A stretch of DNA of 64,000 nt from contig NZ_JAQWOO010000070.1 of NCBI RefSeq assembly GCF_029245835.1, positions 41,955 to 105,954 of the forward strand. Direction: 5' to 3'. This document shows, in pieces, positions 17,865 through 26,286 of this stretch. The translations under genes and the position numbers were made by a program. A model generated the notes under the pieces. That model ran no database searches. It saw only the letters and a program-made list of their open reading frames with translations, and was not told where the DNA came from. Numbering within the stretch: position 1 is the first letter of the stretch; the number at the start of each line of letters is the position of its first letter. Source of the DNA: Algibacter sp. Lineage in GTDB: Bacteria; Bacteroidota; Bacteroidia; Flavobacteriales; Flavobacteriaceae.

Positions 17865-20282
17865 CTATTCTAGTCTATCACGTTCGTTAAGTTCTATTTC
17901 CTTTTTATTAGTAGTTAATCTAAAGTTTCCAAACTTATAATTAAACCCAAAAGTAAGCAGTCTATTTTCTATTCTTGAATTAAGAAACAGATCTTGGTTT
18001 AAATATTTAGTGGTTTGTCTAAAATTTAATTTATTAAAAATATCTACAACTCCTAAATTAATAGACGCTCTATTATTCCATAATGATTTTCTGAAACTTA
18101 TATCAAAACTAGATTTTTCACTATAATTAGAAGCGTCTTCAACAAAAGGCGATATATACAAATACGATATTTCAGCAGTTAAACTTTTATCTTTTAATAA
18201 TGACAAATAATTATTTATTTGTCCATATACACTCCATTGCTTTGTATTAAGCAATTGATTACCACTTTCTATAGCAAAAAACTGGTTATCATAATAATAA
18301 ACAGAAGATAGAACATATAAATACCAATTATCAAGAATTGGCGTATAGGTTGTAAAATCCAAACCATAAGTAATACTTCTATCAATATTAGTATTAATTA
18401 TTTTTAATAACTTTTCATCATTGTCTTGAAATACTATTTGAACAGCTGGATCGCTTTCATAACGGTAATAAGCCTCAAAAGTATATTTTTGGTTAAATGT
18501 ATAACCTAATGTAAAAACATCATCTATTTGAGGTTTTAAACCCGGGTCTCCTGTTATATAAGAATTGTCATTTAAAAAATACTTAAATGGGTTTAATTGA
18601 CTATATCTAGGTCTGAAAATTCTTTTCTGATAATTAAAATAAACTTCATTTTTATCATTTAAAGCATGTAATATATGGAGTGATGGAAAAAACTTTATAT
18701 AATCTGAATTGTTTACAGAATTATTTGATTCAGAGGTTCCTTTAATATCTGTTAATTCTGTTCTTAAACCCAATTTCAAACTCCATGAATCCCAATCTTT
18801 TGAATAACTAGAATATGCAGCATAATTAATTTCATCATACAAAAACGAATCAGAATTTTGTAAATCTTGCTCCCTAATGTCGTTTTCAAAATTATACTGA
18901 GTTAAAATATTTTCAGAGTTTATATTAGATATTTTTGCTCCTGCTTCAAATAATTCAGAATTATTTATTGGTAATTCATAGTCTATTTGCCCAGTATATA
19001 ATTTTATCTCTTGACTTGAAAACGTTTGAAATCGATTGTTTCTAATTAACGATTTGTCAGGAAACAAATAATCTGTATCTACATTTTGAAAACTAGAAAA
19101 ATCATAATTAGTATGATGCAAACTTATTAAAAGCTTCTCTCCCTCTTTTCTAAATTTATGCATATAGTCTAGAGTAAAAGCAAGATTAAAGGCCTCGTCA
19201 ACTTTTTGGTTATCTGTTATAAATGTAGAATCCAAAACTTTATTATTGCTAAAAACATCTGTTTTAGAATTCACATCATTTTGAGTATTAGCCCTTGGAG
19301 ATATAAGCATACTTGTTGAAAACCCCAAACTATTATTTCCATTTAACGCATAATCAATATTTGCATTTATATTTTGATTTGCCGTTTCACGAGTTCTTTT
19401 AAAATCTGTTTCCCAACTGGATGTTACTTGATTGTTATCTATAAAATTAACAAACTCATCATTATCACGAAAATCTTTTCTTGGGCTTATACTATAATTT
19501 AAATAGGTATTAAGCTTTTTAGCTTTAAAAAAATGACTTGTACCAAAAGCATATTTTGGAAATTGACTGCCTTGTTTATAATTTCCAAAAACACTTCCAT
19601 TATAACCAGCAATAATATTTTTACTTGTAGTAATATTTATTACTGAACCGCCTTCGGCTTCATATTTTGCTGGAGGATTTGTAATGACTTCAATTGATTT
19701 TATATTACTCGCTGATGTCCCTTCTAGAAGTTGTTGTATCTCATTTGAAGATAAATGTACTCGTCTATCATTAATATAAATGACAGGTTCAGATAGTTTT
19801 ACAGTAATTTTATCATTATTTACAAAAACACCAGGGGTATGTTTTAAAACATCCAAAACATTACTATTAGAAAGGGTTGTGTTTTCAACATTAAAAACTA
19901 GTCGATCAACCATTCTTTTTACAGTTGGTCGTTTTGCTATTACTGTTACGCCATCAAGTTCTTGCAAACGTTCTTTAAGTATTACTAATCCTAAATCAGT
20001 ATGATCAATAAGTTTTATTTCTTTTAAAAAATCTTCAAAGCCTAAAAAGGTTATTTTAATATTGTAATCTCCTTTTTCAATATTATCAATTTTAAAAAAA
20101 CCTGCTTCATTGGTTGTTGAACCTTTAATATCTTCTGGGTTTTCTTTATTTATTAATATAACATTGGCATATGCTATAGCTTTATTAGTTGTATCATTTA
20201 CACTTCCGCTTATTGTATAATGTTGAGAGAAACAAAAAGATGTAAATAAAAAAGTTAAAAAAAATATTGGTTTTGTATACAT
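17865..20282 (-). CDS. Outer membrane beta-barrel protein, TonB-dependent-receptor-like
   Basis: An 805-aa protein: signal peptide MYTKPIFFLTFLFTSFCFSQ, a CarboxypepD_reg-like domain (TISGSVNDTTNKAIAYANV...GFFKIDNIEKGDY) at about 22-105, a plug-like region (VKRMVDRLVFNVENT, SNVLDVLKHTPGVFVNN, LLEGTSASNIKSIEVITNPPAKYEAEGGSVINI in pieces), and a long beta-barrel rich in aromatic and Asn/Ser residues with a terminal strand. It belongs to the outer-membrane beta-barrel family of Bacteroidota, but no TonB box or SusD partner is visible nearby. The ligand is unknown. A -7 element lies 17 bases upstream. Confidence 0.85.
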   Translation of the reverse strand: MYTKPIFFLTFLFTSFCFSQHYTISGSVNDTTNKAIAYANVILINKENPEDIKGSTTNEAGFFKIDNIEKGDYNIKITFLGFEDFLKEIKLIDHTDLGLVILKERLQELDGVTVIAKRPTVKRMVDRLVFNVENTTLSNSNVLDVLKHTPGVFVNNDKITVKLSEPVIYINDRRVHLSSNEIQQLLEGTSASNIKSIEVITNPPAKYEAEGGSVINITTSKNIIAGYNGSVFGNYKQGSQFPKYAFGTSHFFKAKKLNTYLNYSISPRKDFRDNDEFVNFIDNNQVTSSWETDFKRTRETANQNINANIDYALNGNNSLGFSTSMLISPRANTQNDVNSKTDVFSNNKVLDSTFITDNQKVDEAFNLAFTLDYMHKFRKEGEKLLISLHHTNYDFSSFQNVDTDYLFPDKSLIRNNRFQTFSSQEIKLYTGQIDYELPINNSELFEAGAKISNINSENILTQYNFENDIREQDLQNSDSFLYDEINYAAYSSYSKDWDSWSLKLGLRTELTDIKGTSESNNSVNNSDYIKFFPSLHILHALNDKNEVYFNYQKRIFRPRYSQLNPFKYFLNDNSYITGDPGLKPQIDDVFTLGYTFNQKYTFEAYYRYESDPAVQIVFQDNDEKLLKIINTNIDRSITYGLDFTTYTPILDNWYLYVLSSVYYYDNQFFAIESGNQLLNTKQWSVYGQINNYLSLLKDKSLTAEISYLYISPFVEDASNYSEKSSFDISFRKSLWNNRASINLGVVDIFNKLNFRQTTKYLNQDLFLNSRIENRLLTFGFNYKFGNFRLTTNKKEIELNERDRLE

Positions 20283-20298
20283 GTAGCAACTTATAATA

Positions 20299-20306
20299 CA
20301 AACTTA
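20299..20306 (-). promoter_or_regulatory. Bacteroidota -7 element upstream of the barrel gene
   Basis: TAAGTTTG on the minus strand matches TAnnTTTG and lies 17 bases before the ATG, leaving a very short leader. No clear -33 match. Confidence 0.4.
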
Positions 20307-20487
20307 TAATAATTAATTTAAACCATTTTGAGGCAAACCCGTAAAAAATTTTAATATCTTTCTTACATGAAAAATAAAGCCCTTTCGATTTATATGTAAT
20401 TACTAAGAATAGAATTATTATTTTTAAGTTTACATCTGCAATTAAGAAATAATTTGTAATTTGAATTTTAATAATCCATTCTAAACC

Positions 20488-21690
20488 ATGTCGAAACAAC
20501 CACTTTCGCCTTTTACTAAGCAACAACTTTTACCTCAAGAAGAAACGCTTGAAATATTTAAGAAAAAAGGCGAGTTATTTATTGGTATTCCTAAAGAAAC
20601 AGCTTTTCAAGAAAAGCGTGTTTGTTTAACTCCAGATGCTGTTTATGCATTGGTTAATAACGGTCATAGAGTTTTAATGGAATCTGGTGCTGGTAAAGGT
20701 GCAAACTTTAGCGATAAAGATTATAGTGAAGCTGGTGCTGAAATCACAAAAGATACTGCAAAAGTGTTTTCCTGCCCTATGATTCTAAAAGTAGAACCCC
20801 CTACTTTAGACCAAATAAAGCTTATAAATCCGCAAACCATTTTAATTTCTGCTTTGCAACTTAAAACGCAAACAAAAAAATACTTTGAGGCGCTAGCATC
20901 AAAAAGAATTACGGCTTTAGCTTTTGAATTTATTAGAGATACAGATGGTAGTTACCCCGCAGTAAGGTCGTTAAGTGAAATTGCTGGAACCGCATCCGTA
21001 CTAATTGCTTCAGAATTGCTGTCTGATACAAAAACCGGAAATGGTTTAATGTTTGGTAATATAAGTGGTGTACCGCCAATAGAAGTTGTTATTTTAGGGG
21101 CTGGTACTGTTGGAGAATTTGCAGCAAGAAGCGCTTTAGGTCTTGGGGCTGGTGTTAAAATATTTGATAATTCTATAACGAAATTAAGACGGATTCAATC
21201 ACAATTAGGACAGCCACTTTTTACATCTACCATTCAGCCTAAAAATTTACTTAAAGCATTAAAACGCTGCGATGTTGTTATTGGAGCTGTTAGAGGTACA
21301 AACAGGTCGCCAATTGTAGTATCGGAAGGTATGGTTCAGTCTATGAAAAAAGGCGCTATTATTATTGATGTTAGTATTGATATGGGTGGTTGCTTTGAAA
21401 CAAGTGATGTTACCTCACACAAACAACCAACATATATAAAACACAACGTTGTTCATTATTGTGTGCCTAATATCCCTGCAAGATACCCCCGTACTGCTAC
21501 AGTTTCAATTAGTAATATTTTTACGCCTTATTTACTTAAGATTGCTGAAGATGGTGGGATAGAAAATTCTTTAAGATTTGATAAAGGTTTGAAAAATGGG
21601 TTGTACTTTTACCACGGTATTTTAACAAGCAAACCTGTTGGTGAATGGTTCGATTTAAAATATAGTGATGTTAATTTGCTCATATTTTAA
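20488..21690 (+). CDS. ald: Alanine dehydrogenase
   Basis: Ald interconverts L-alanine and pyruvate plus ammonia with NAD. The 400-aa protein has the N-terminal substrate domain (IGIPKETAFQEKRVCLTPDAV, NGHRVLMESGAGKGANFSD), an NAD-binding Rossmann segment VVILGAGTVGEFAARSA, and the family motif KGAIIIDVSIDMGGCFETS...PTYIKHNVVHYCVPNIP. It is longer at the N-terminus than Bacillus Ald, as is usual in Bacteroidota. ATG at 20488 is chosen; an in-frame start further on would remove only the variable leader SKQPLSPFTKQQ. Confidence 0.93.
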   Translation: MSKQPLSPFTKQQLLPQEETLEIFKKKGELFIGIPKETAFQEKRVCLTPDAVYALVNNGHRVLMESGAGKGANFSDKDYSEAGAEITKDTAKVFSCPMILKVEPPTLDQIKLINPQTILISALQLKTQTKKYFEALASKRITALAFEFIRDTDGSYPAVRSLSEIAGTASVLIASELLSDTKTGNGLMFGNISGVPPIEVVILGAGTVGEFAARSALGLGAGVKIFDNSITKLRRIQSQLGQPLFTSTIQPKNLLKALKRCDVVIGAVRGTNRSPIVVSEGMVQSMKKGAIIIDVSIDMGGCFETSDVTSHKQPTYIKHNVVHYCVPNIPARYPRTATVSISNIFTPYLLKIAEDGGIENSLRFDKGLKNGLYFYHGILTSKPVGEWFDLKYSDVNLLIF

Positions 21691-21725
21691 TTGAACACTT
21701 ACTATTTTAACCCTAAATGTTTTAA

Positions 21726-22106
21726 ATGACACTTATTCAGCGTATTGGATATTATCTTGGAGGCTTTTCTATAGGATTAGTTATTCTAGCTTTCTTTTTA
21801 AATGGTAAAAAAACATCTTGCAGTTACGGTCCAGACGCCAGAGTTTTAAAAAATATAAACACAAAGACCATTAATTATAGTGAAAATATTTCTCAGCTTT
21901 TTAACAATAAAATTATTGATGCTTCAGATATAAAATATATTCTAAAAAAAGGGGATATTAATTTTTCTAAAAGTAATCCAAGACTAGAACCTTGTGCTGT
22001 TTATGTTGTGGAAGGTAAATATAACGATGAAAAAAAAGAAGCCACTTTAATTGTTGAAAATTGTGATAGCATCGCAACAATTTTAAACTTAAAACTTCAC
22101 AAATAG
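21726..22106 (+). CDS. DUF4258 domain protein with N-terminal membrane helix
   Basis: A 126-aa protein with one N-terminal membrane segment (GYYLGGFSIGLVILAFFL) and a soluble domain of the DUF4258 type containing CSYGPDARVLKNI and two more cysteines (PCAVYVVEGKY, ENCDS). It lies 36 bases after ald and 1 base before the sugar transferase gene, so all three may be co-transcribed. No function is known. Confidence 0.75.
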   Translation: MTLIQRIGYYLGGFSIGLVILAFFLNGKKTSCSYGPDARVLKNINTKTINYSENISQLFNNKIIDASDIKYILKKGDINFSKSNPRLEPCAVYVVEGKYNDEKKEATLIVENCDSIATILNLKLHK

Positions 22107-22107
22107 C

Positions 22108-22701
22108 ATGTCAAAACGACTATTTGACATTGTTTTTTCATTACTAGGACTAATATTACTATTCCCTATTCTAATAATAATTTCTATTCTTATAAAATTA
22201 GATTCAAAAGGCCCTGTGTTTTTTATTCAAGGTCGAGTTGGTAAAAACAATAAGGACTTTAATATTTATAAGTTTAGAACCATGAGCATGCTCTCTGATA
22301 AAAAAGGACTGCTTACTCTTGGAAATAATGATGCAAGAATAACCAAAATTGGATATTTTTTAAGACGTTATAAAATTGATGAATTTCCCCAACTAATCAA
22401 TATTATTAAAGGAGATATGAGTTTTGTTGGCCCTAGACCAGAACTCCGTTATTATGTTAATTTTTATAATGAAGCTGATTTAATAATATTTCAGATTCGG
22501 CCAGGCATAACAGGCTTAGCTTCTTTAAAATATAGAAATGAAGTTGAGCTTTTAAAAGCCGCTGAAAACCCCGAAGAGTTTTTTATAAAAACGATTATTC
22601 CAGACAAATTAAAATATAATAAGGACTACATAAACAGACGCAATTTCTTTTTCGACCTGAAACTTATTGCACTCACAATTATAAAAGTGATAAATAAATA
22701 A
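22108..22701 (+). CDS. Undecaprenyl-phosphate sugar-1-phosphate transferase (initiating)
   Basis: A 197-aa bacterial sugar transferase (WcaJ/PglC class) that starts repeat-unit assembly by moving a sugar phosphate onto undecaprenyl phosphate. Visible marks are the N-terminal re-entrant helix KRLFDIVFSLLGLILLFPILI, GPVFFIQGRVGKNNKDFNIYKFRTM, RYKIDEFPQLINIIKGDMSFVGPRPE and RPGITGLASLKYR. It lies about 19 kb outside the main plus-strand capsule genes, which contain no initiating transferase of their own, so it is the best candidate in the window to prime that polymer. Only 1 base separates it from the DUF4258 gene. Confidence 0.9.
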   Translation: MSKRLFDIVFSLLGLILLFPILIIISILIKLDSKGPVFFIQGRVGKNNKDFNIYKFRTMSMLSDKKGLLTLGNNDARITKIGYFLRRYKIDEFPQLINIIKGDMSFVGPRPELRYYVNFYNEADLIIFQIRPGITGLASLKYRNEVELLKAAENPEEFFIKTIIPDKLKYNKDYINRRNFFFDLKLIALTIIKVINK

Positions 22702-22802
22702 ATTTCTACTTCTATCTTATTTGTAGTAAATCATAATTATTCCTAATTTGCAAATGTATTTCACCTAAAAAATACATCGCTTTAACGAATATTAATAGCC
22801 CC

Positions 22803-23873
22803 ATGAATAAAGAAACTGCAAATCATATTGATGAATTATTATATGATTCTGGTCTTTTCCCTTCAAAAACAAAAAATCAAATAGATAAAATTTCTTTCGA
22901 TTTTTCTGACGAAACCATTTTAATAACAGGAGCTGCTGGGTCTATTGGAAGTGGACTTACCAAACAATTGATTCACTGCAATTATAAAAAACTTATTTTA
23001 GTTGACATCGCAGAATCTCCGCTATATGAACTCCTCAAAGAGTTAGAATTTGAAGCTATTAGCAATATAGATTTTCTGATACTTAATATTACTGATGAAG
23101 CGTCATTAAAAGACCTATTCGAATCTCAAAAACCTTCTATTGTTTTTCATACAGCAGCATACAAACACGTTCCTTTAATGGAAAGCAATCCTTACGAAGC
23201 TAATAAGCTTAATATCCTTGGCACTAAATTACTAGCGGATTTATCAAATAAACATCAGGTTAAAAAATTCATTTTTATTTCCACTGATAAAGCAGTAAAT
23301 CCTATCGGGATTATGGGGATATCTAAAAAAATTGGAGAGCATTATTTAAATCAATTAAACACAATAAGCAGTACTAAATATATTATTGCAAGGTTTGGAA
23401 ACATATTTGGTTCCAACGGTTCTGTGGTACCTCTATTTAAAAAGCAAATAGAATGTGGACACCCAATAACAATTACTGACACTACTATTACCAGATATTT
23501 TATTAGTAAATATAAAGCCTGTAACCTGATTTTGAAACTTGCTTCTATTCAAACTAATAACCATAATTTATTCACATTTAATATGGGCGAATCAATAAGA
23601 ATAACAAATATTATTGAAAGATTACTTTGCTTTTATGATAATCTTGAAAAAACCCCAGAACTAAAAATTATTGGTTTACGCTTAGGTGAAAAGATACATG
23701 AAGACATTATTTCTGAAGATGAGAGTTTAATTCCAACAGATGATTTGGATATTTTTGCAGTGAAAAAAAATAACCTTTCTAAGGCAGAAAATATTGATTT
23801 TACTGAATTAATAAACATCAAACCTCAAATGTCAACTTTAGAAATCAAAAATATTTTACTTAAGTATATTTAA
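22803..23873 (+). CDS. Nucleotide-sugar 4,6-dehydratase-like SDR (FlaA1/CapD C-terminal type)
   Basis: A 356-aa extended SDR: NAD motif TGAAGSIGSGLT, FHTAAYKHVPLMESNPYEA, the catalytic region STDKAVNPIGIMGISKK and RFGNIFGSNGSVVPLF, all typical of UDP-GlcNAc 4,6-dehydratases. It lacks the N-terminal membrane domain of the longer paralog at 29518-31479 and has diverged in its C-terminal half (ITDTTITRYFISKYKA instead of the usual ITRYFMTIPEA), which may change substrate. It is 101 bases downstream of the initiating transferase and convergent with the proline dehydrogenase gene (3 bases between stops). Confidence 0.83.
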   Translation: MNKETANHIDELLYDSGLFPSKTKNQIDKISFDFSDETILITGAAGSIGSGLTKQLIHCNYKKLILVDIAESPLYELLKELEFEAISNIDFLILNITDEASLKDLFESQKPSIVFHTAAYKHVPLMESNPYEANKLNILGTKLLADLSNKHQVKKFIFISTDKAVNPIGIMGISKKIGEHYLNQLNTISSTKYIIARFGNIFGSNGSVVPLFKKQIECGHPITITDTTITRYFISKYKACNLILKLASIQTNNHNLFTFNMGESIRITNIIERLLCFYDNLEKTPELKIIGLRLGEKIHEDIISEDESLIPTDDLDIFAVKKNNLSKAENIDFTELINIKPQMSTLEIKNILLKYI

Positions 23874-23876
23874 GCT

Positions 23877-25052
23877 TTAAAGTGTTTTTCTACGCTTTTT
23901 TTCTTTAGCTAATAGCGCTAACTCTCTTCCCGTTTGTCCAGCAACCGAAGTGTTTTCCTCAGCTCGTCTTATCAAATAAGGCATAACATCTCTCACAGGG
24001 CCAAAAGGAACATACTTTGCTACATTATAACCTTTATTAGCCAAATTAAAACTGATATGGTCACTCATACCATATAATTGCCCAAACCAAACTCTCGGGT
24101 CATTATTAAGTAAACCGGTTTCAGACATCAATTTCATTAATAGATAAGAACTATCTTCGTTATGAGTTCCTGCAAATAATGACATACAATCTAAATTATT
24201 AATCATATAGCGCAATCCTTTATTAAAATTTTCATCCGTTAAGGCTTTACTAGTACAAATTGGAGATTTATATCTTTTCTCTTCTGCTCTATCATTTTCT
24301 TTTTCCATATAAGCGCCTCTAACAAGTTTAAAACCAAGAAAATATTTACCTGTTTTAGCTTTTTTATGTTCTTCTTTTAAAAACAATAATCTATCATGTC
24401 TATACATTTGCAAAGTATTGTAAACAATAGGTTTTTCAGTATTATACTTTTGCATCATTTGAGTAACCAAAGCATCAGCAGCACCTTGCATCCAACTTTC
24501 TTCTCCATCAATCAATACTGCAACATCATTATCTTTTGCTTTCTCACACACGACGTTAAATCTATCAATAACTCTATCCCATTCAAGTTTTTCTGCTTCA
24601 GTTAAATTATCTCCTCTAGTTATTTTTTCATATATTTTAAAACGACCAAAACCTGTAGGTTTAAATACTGCAATCGGAATAGCATCAATTTCTTTTGCAA
24701 AATTTATAATATTTAAAACTTTATCTTTTGCTAAATCAAACTCTTTTTCACTTTCTTTTCCTTCAACAGAATAATCTAAAACAGAACTCACCCCCTTTTG
24801 GTACATGTTATCAATAACAGATAAACAATCTTCTTCATTAACACCACCACAAAAATGATCAAAAACTGTCGAACGTATTAATCCTTCAATGGGTAAATGT
24901 GCTTTAATAGCAAAGTTAGTAGCAGCAGTGCCAATGCGAACTAACGGTTCAATAGAAATCATTTTAAATAAGAAATAAGCACGTTCTAATTCAGAGTCAG
25001 TTTTTAAAGAAAAAGCAATTTCTGTGTTATCAAAAATTAAATCTGTATTCAT
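23877..25052 (-). CDS. putA-like (prodh): Proline dehydrogenase
   Basis: A 391-aa single-domain proline dehydrogenase that oxidises proline to pyrroline-5-carboxylate with FAD and passes electrons to the membrane. The beta/alpha barrel is recognised from LRSTVFDHFCGG-like LIRSTVFDHFCGGVNEED, AVFKPTGFGRF, VLIDGEESWMQGAAD, NTLQMYRHDRL, KLVRGAYMEKENDR and the C-terminal QLYGMSDHISFNLA...YLIRRAEEN motif with the substrate Arg pair. It lies next to aroB, divergent, an arrangement common in Flavobacteriia. Confidence 0.92.
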   Translation of the reverse strand: MNTDLIFDNTEIAFSLKTDSELERAYFLFKMISIEPLVRIGTAATNFAIKAHLPIEGLIRSTVFDHFCGGVNEEDCLSVIDNMYQKGVSSVLDYSVEGKESEKEFDLAKDKVLNIINFAKEIDAIPIAVFKPTGFGRFKIYEKITRGDNLTEAEKLEWDRVIDRFNVVCEKAKDNDVAVLIDGEESWMQGAADALVTQMMQKYNTEKPIVYNTLQMYRHDRLLFLKEEHKKAKTGKYFLGFKLVRGAYMEKENDRAEEKRYKSPICTSKALTDENFNKGLRYMINNLDCMSLFAGTHNEDSSYLLMKLMSETGLLNNDPRVWFGQLYGMSDHISFNLANKGYNVAKYVPFGPVRDVMPYLIRRAEENTSVAGQTGRELALLAKEKKRRKTL

Positions 25053-25145
25053 TTTATCAAAATTTATATAAATATAATTATAGCTAAGTTATAATTTTAT
25101 ATAAAATCTCCTTATTTTCACTGCCTTAAAAACAAAGTCTTTTTC

Positions 25146-26213
25146 ATGGATTCTATTAAAGCTAACAATAGTGTAATTCATTTTAACAATAATTGCTATA
25201 CTCATATAAATCAGCATATTGAAAAAAATAATTTTTCTAAAATTTTTATTTTAGTAGATGAAAACACGCATCAATATTGCTTAACTAAATTTTTAGAAAA
25301 ATTAAAAACAGATAAAGTAATAGAAGTTATTGAAATTGAATCCGGTGAAATAAACAAAAATATTGATACCTGCTTAGGAGTTTGGAATACACTTTCGGAA
25401 CTAGATGCAGACAGAAAAAGTTTAATGATTAACATTGGGGGTGGTGTTATTACAGATTTAGGTGGGTTTGTGGCTTGTACTTTTAAGCGCGGAATATCTT
25501 ATGTAAATATCCCTACTACACTATTATCAATGGTAGATGCTTCAGTTGGAGGTAAAACTGGTGTTGATTTAGGGCATTTAAAAAATCAAATAGGTGTTAT
25601 AAGTAATCCAGATTTAGTGCTTATAGACACCCAATATTTGGATACTTTGCCAAAAGACCAAATGCGTTCTGGACTTGCCGAAATGCTAAAGCATGGATTA
25701 ATAACAGGAGAAGGCTATTGGAATAAATTTGAAGATTTATCAAAACTGAATCTAAACGATTTAGATGAACTCATACATGAATCTGTTATAATAAAAAAAA
25801 ATGTAGTCGAAGAAGATCCTTTTGAAAATGGATTACGTAAGACTTTAAATTTTGGACATACTCTTGGGCATGCAATAGAATCCTACTTTTTAAGTCATCC
25901 TAAAAAAACCACATTATTACATGGCGAAGCTATTGTAATAGGAATGATTTTAGCAAGTTATATTTCATCAAAATTAGTCGAATTTCCAGAAGAAACCACT
26001 GAGAGTATTAAAAAACTGTTTCTTAGCTATTATGATAAAGTCGAAATTAAAAAAACTGATTATCCCGCTATTATTGAGTTATTGAAATATGATAAGAAAA
26101 ATAATCATGGTGATATTAATTTTGTGCTTTTAGAATCTATTGGTAAATGCAAGATAGATTGTTTAGTTGATAATAAAGTGATTATTGATGCTTTTGAATA
26201 TTATGCTAAGTAA
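25146..26213 (+). CDS. aroB: 3-dehydroquinate synthase
   Basis: AroB cyclises DAHP to 3-dehydroquinate in the shikimate pathway, using NAD and a metal. The 355-aa protein has INIGGGVITDLGGFVACTFKRG, IPTTLLSMVDASVGGKTGVDL, LKNQIGVI, the metal-ligand Glu in SGLAEMLKHGLI and metal His in NFGHTLGHAIE and LLHGEAIVIGM. It is divergent from the proline dehydrogenase gene and ends before a bidirectional terminator shared with the convergent wzc-like gene. Confidence 0.96.
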   Translation: MDSIKANNSVIHFNNNCYTHINQHIEKNNFSKIFILVDENTHQYCLTKFLEKLKTDKVIEVIEIESGEINKNIDTCLGVWNTLSELDADRKSLMINIGGGVITDLGGFVACTFKRGISYVNIPTTLLSMVDASVGGKTGVDLGHLKNQIGVISNPDLVLIDTQYLDTLPKDQMRSGLAEMLKHGLITGEGYWNKFEDLSKLNLNDLDELIHESVIIKKNVVEEDPFENGLRKTLNFGHTLGHAIESYFLSHPKKTTLLHGEAIVIGMILASYISSKLVEFPEETTESIKKLFLSYYDKVEIKKTDYPAIIELLKYDKKNNHGDINFVLLESIGKCKIDCLVDNKVIIDAFEYYAK

Positions 26214-26230
26214 ATCGAATATATTTACTC

Positions 26231-26266
26231 AAAAAAAAACATCTTATTTAAAAAAAGATGTTTTTT
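26231..26266. terminator. Bidirectional terminator between aroB and the wzc-like gene
   Basis: AAAAAACATCTT (26234-26245) and AAGATGTTTTTT (26255-26266) form a 12-bp stem with a 9-nt loop. It ends in T6 on the plus strand and T9 on the minus strand, so it can serve both convergent genes. Confidence 0.88.
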
Positions 26267-26286
26267 CGTTTTATAAGTGTGATATA

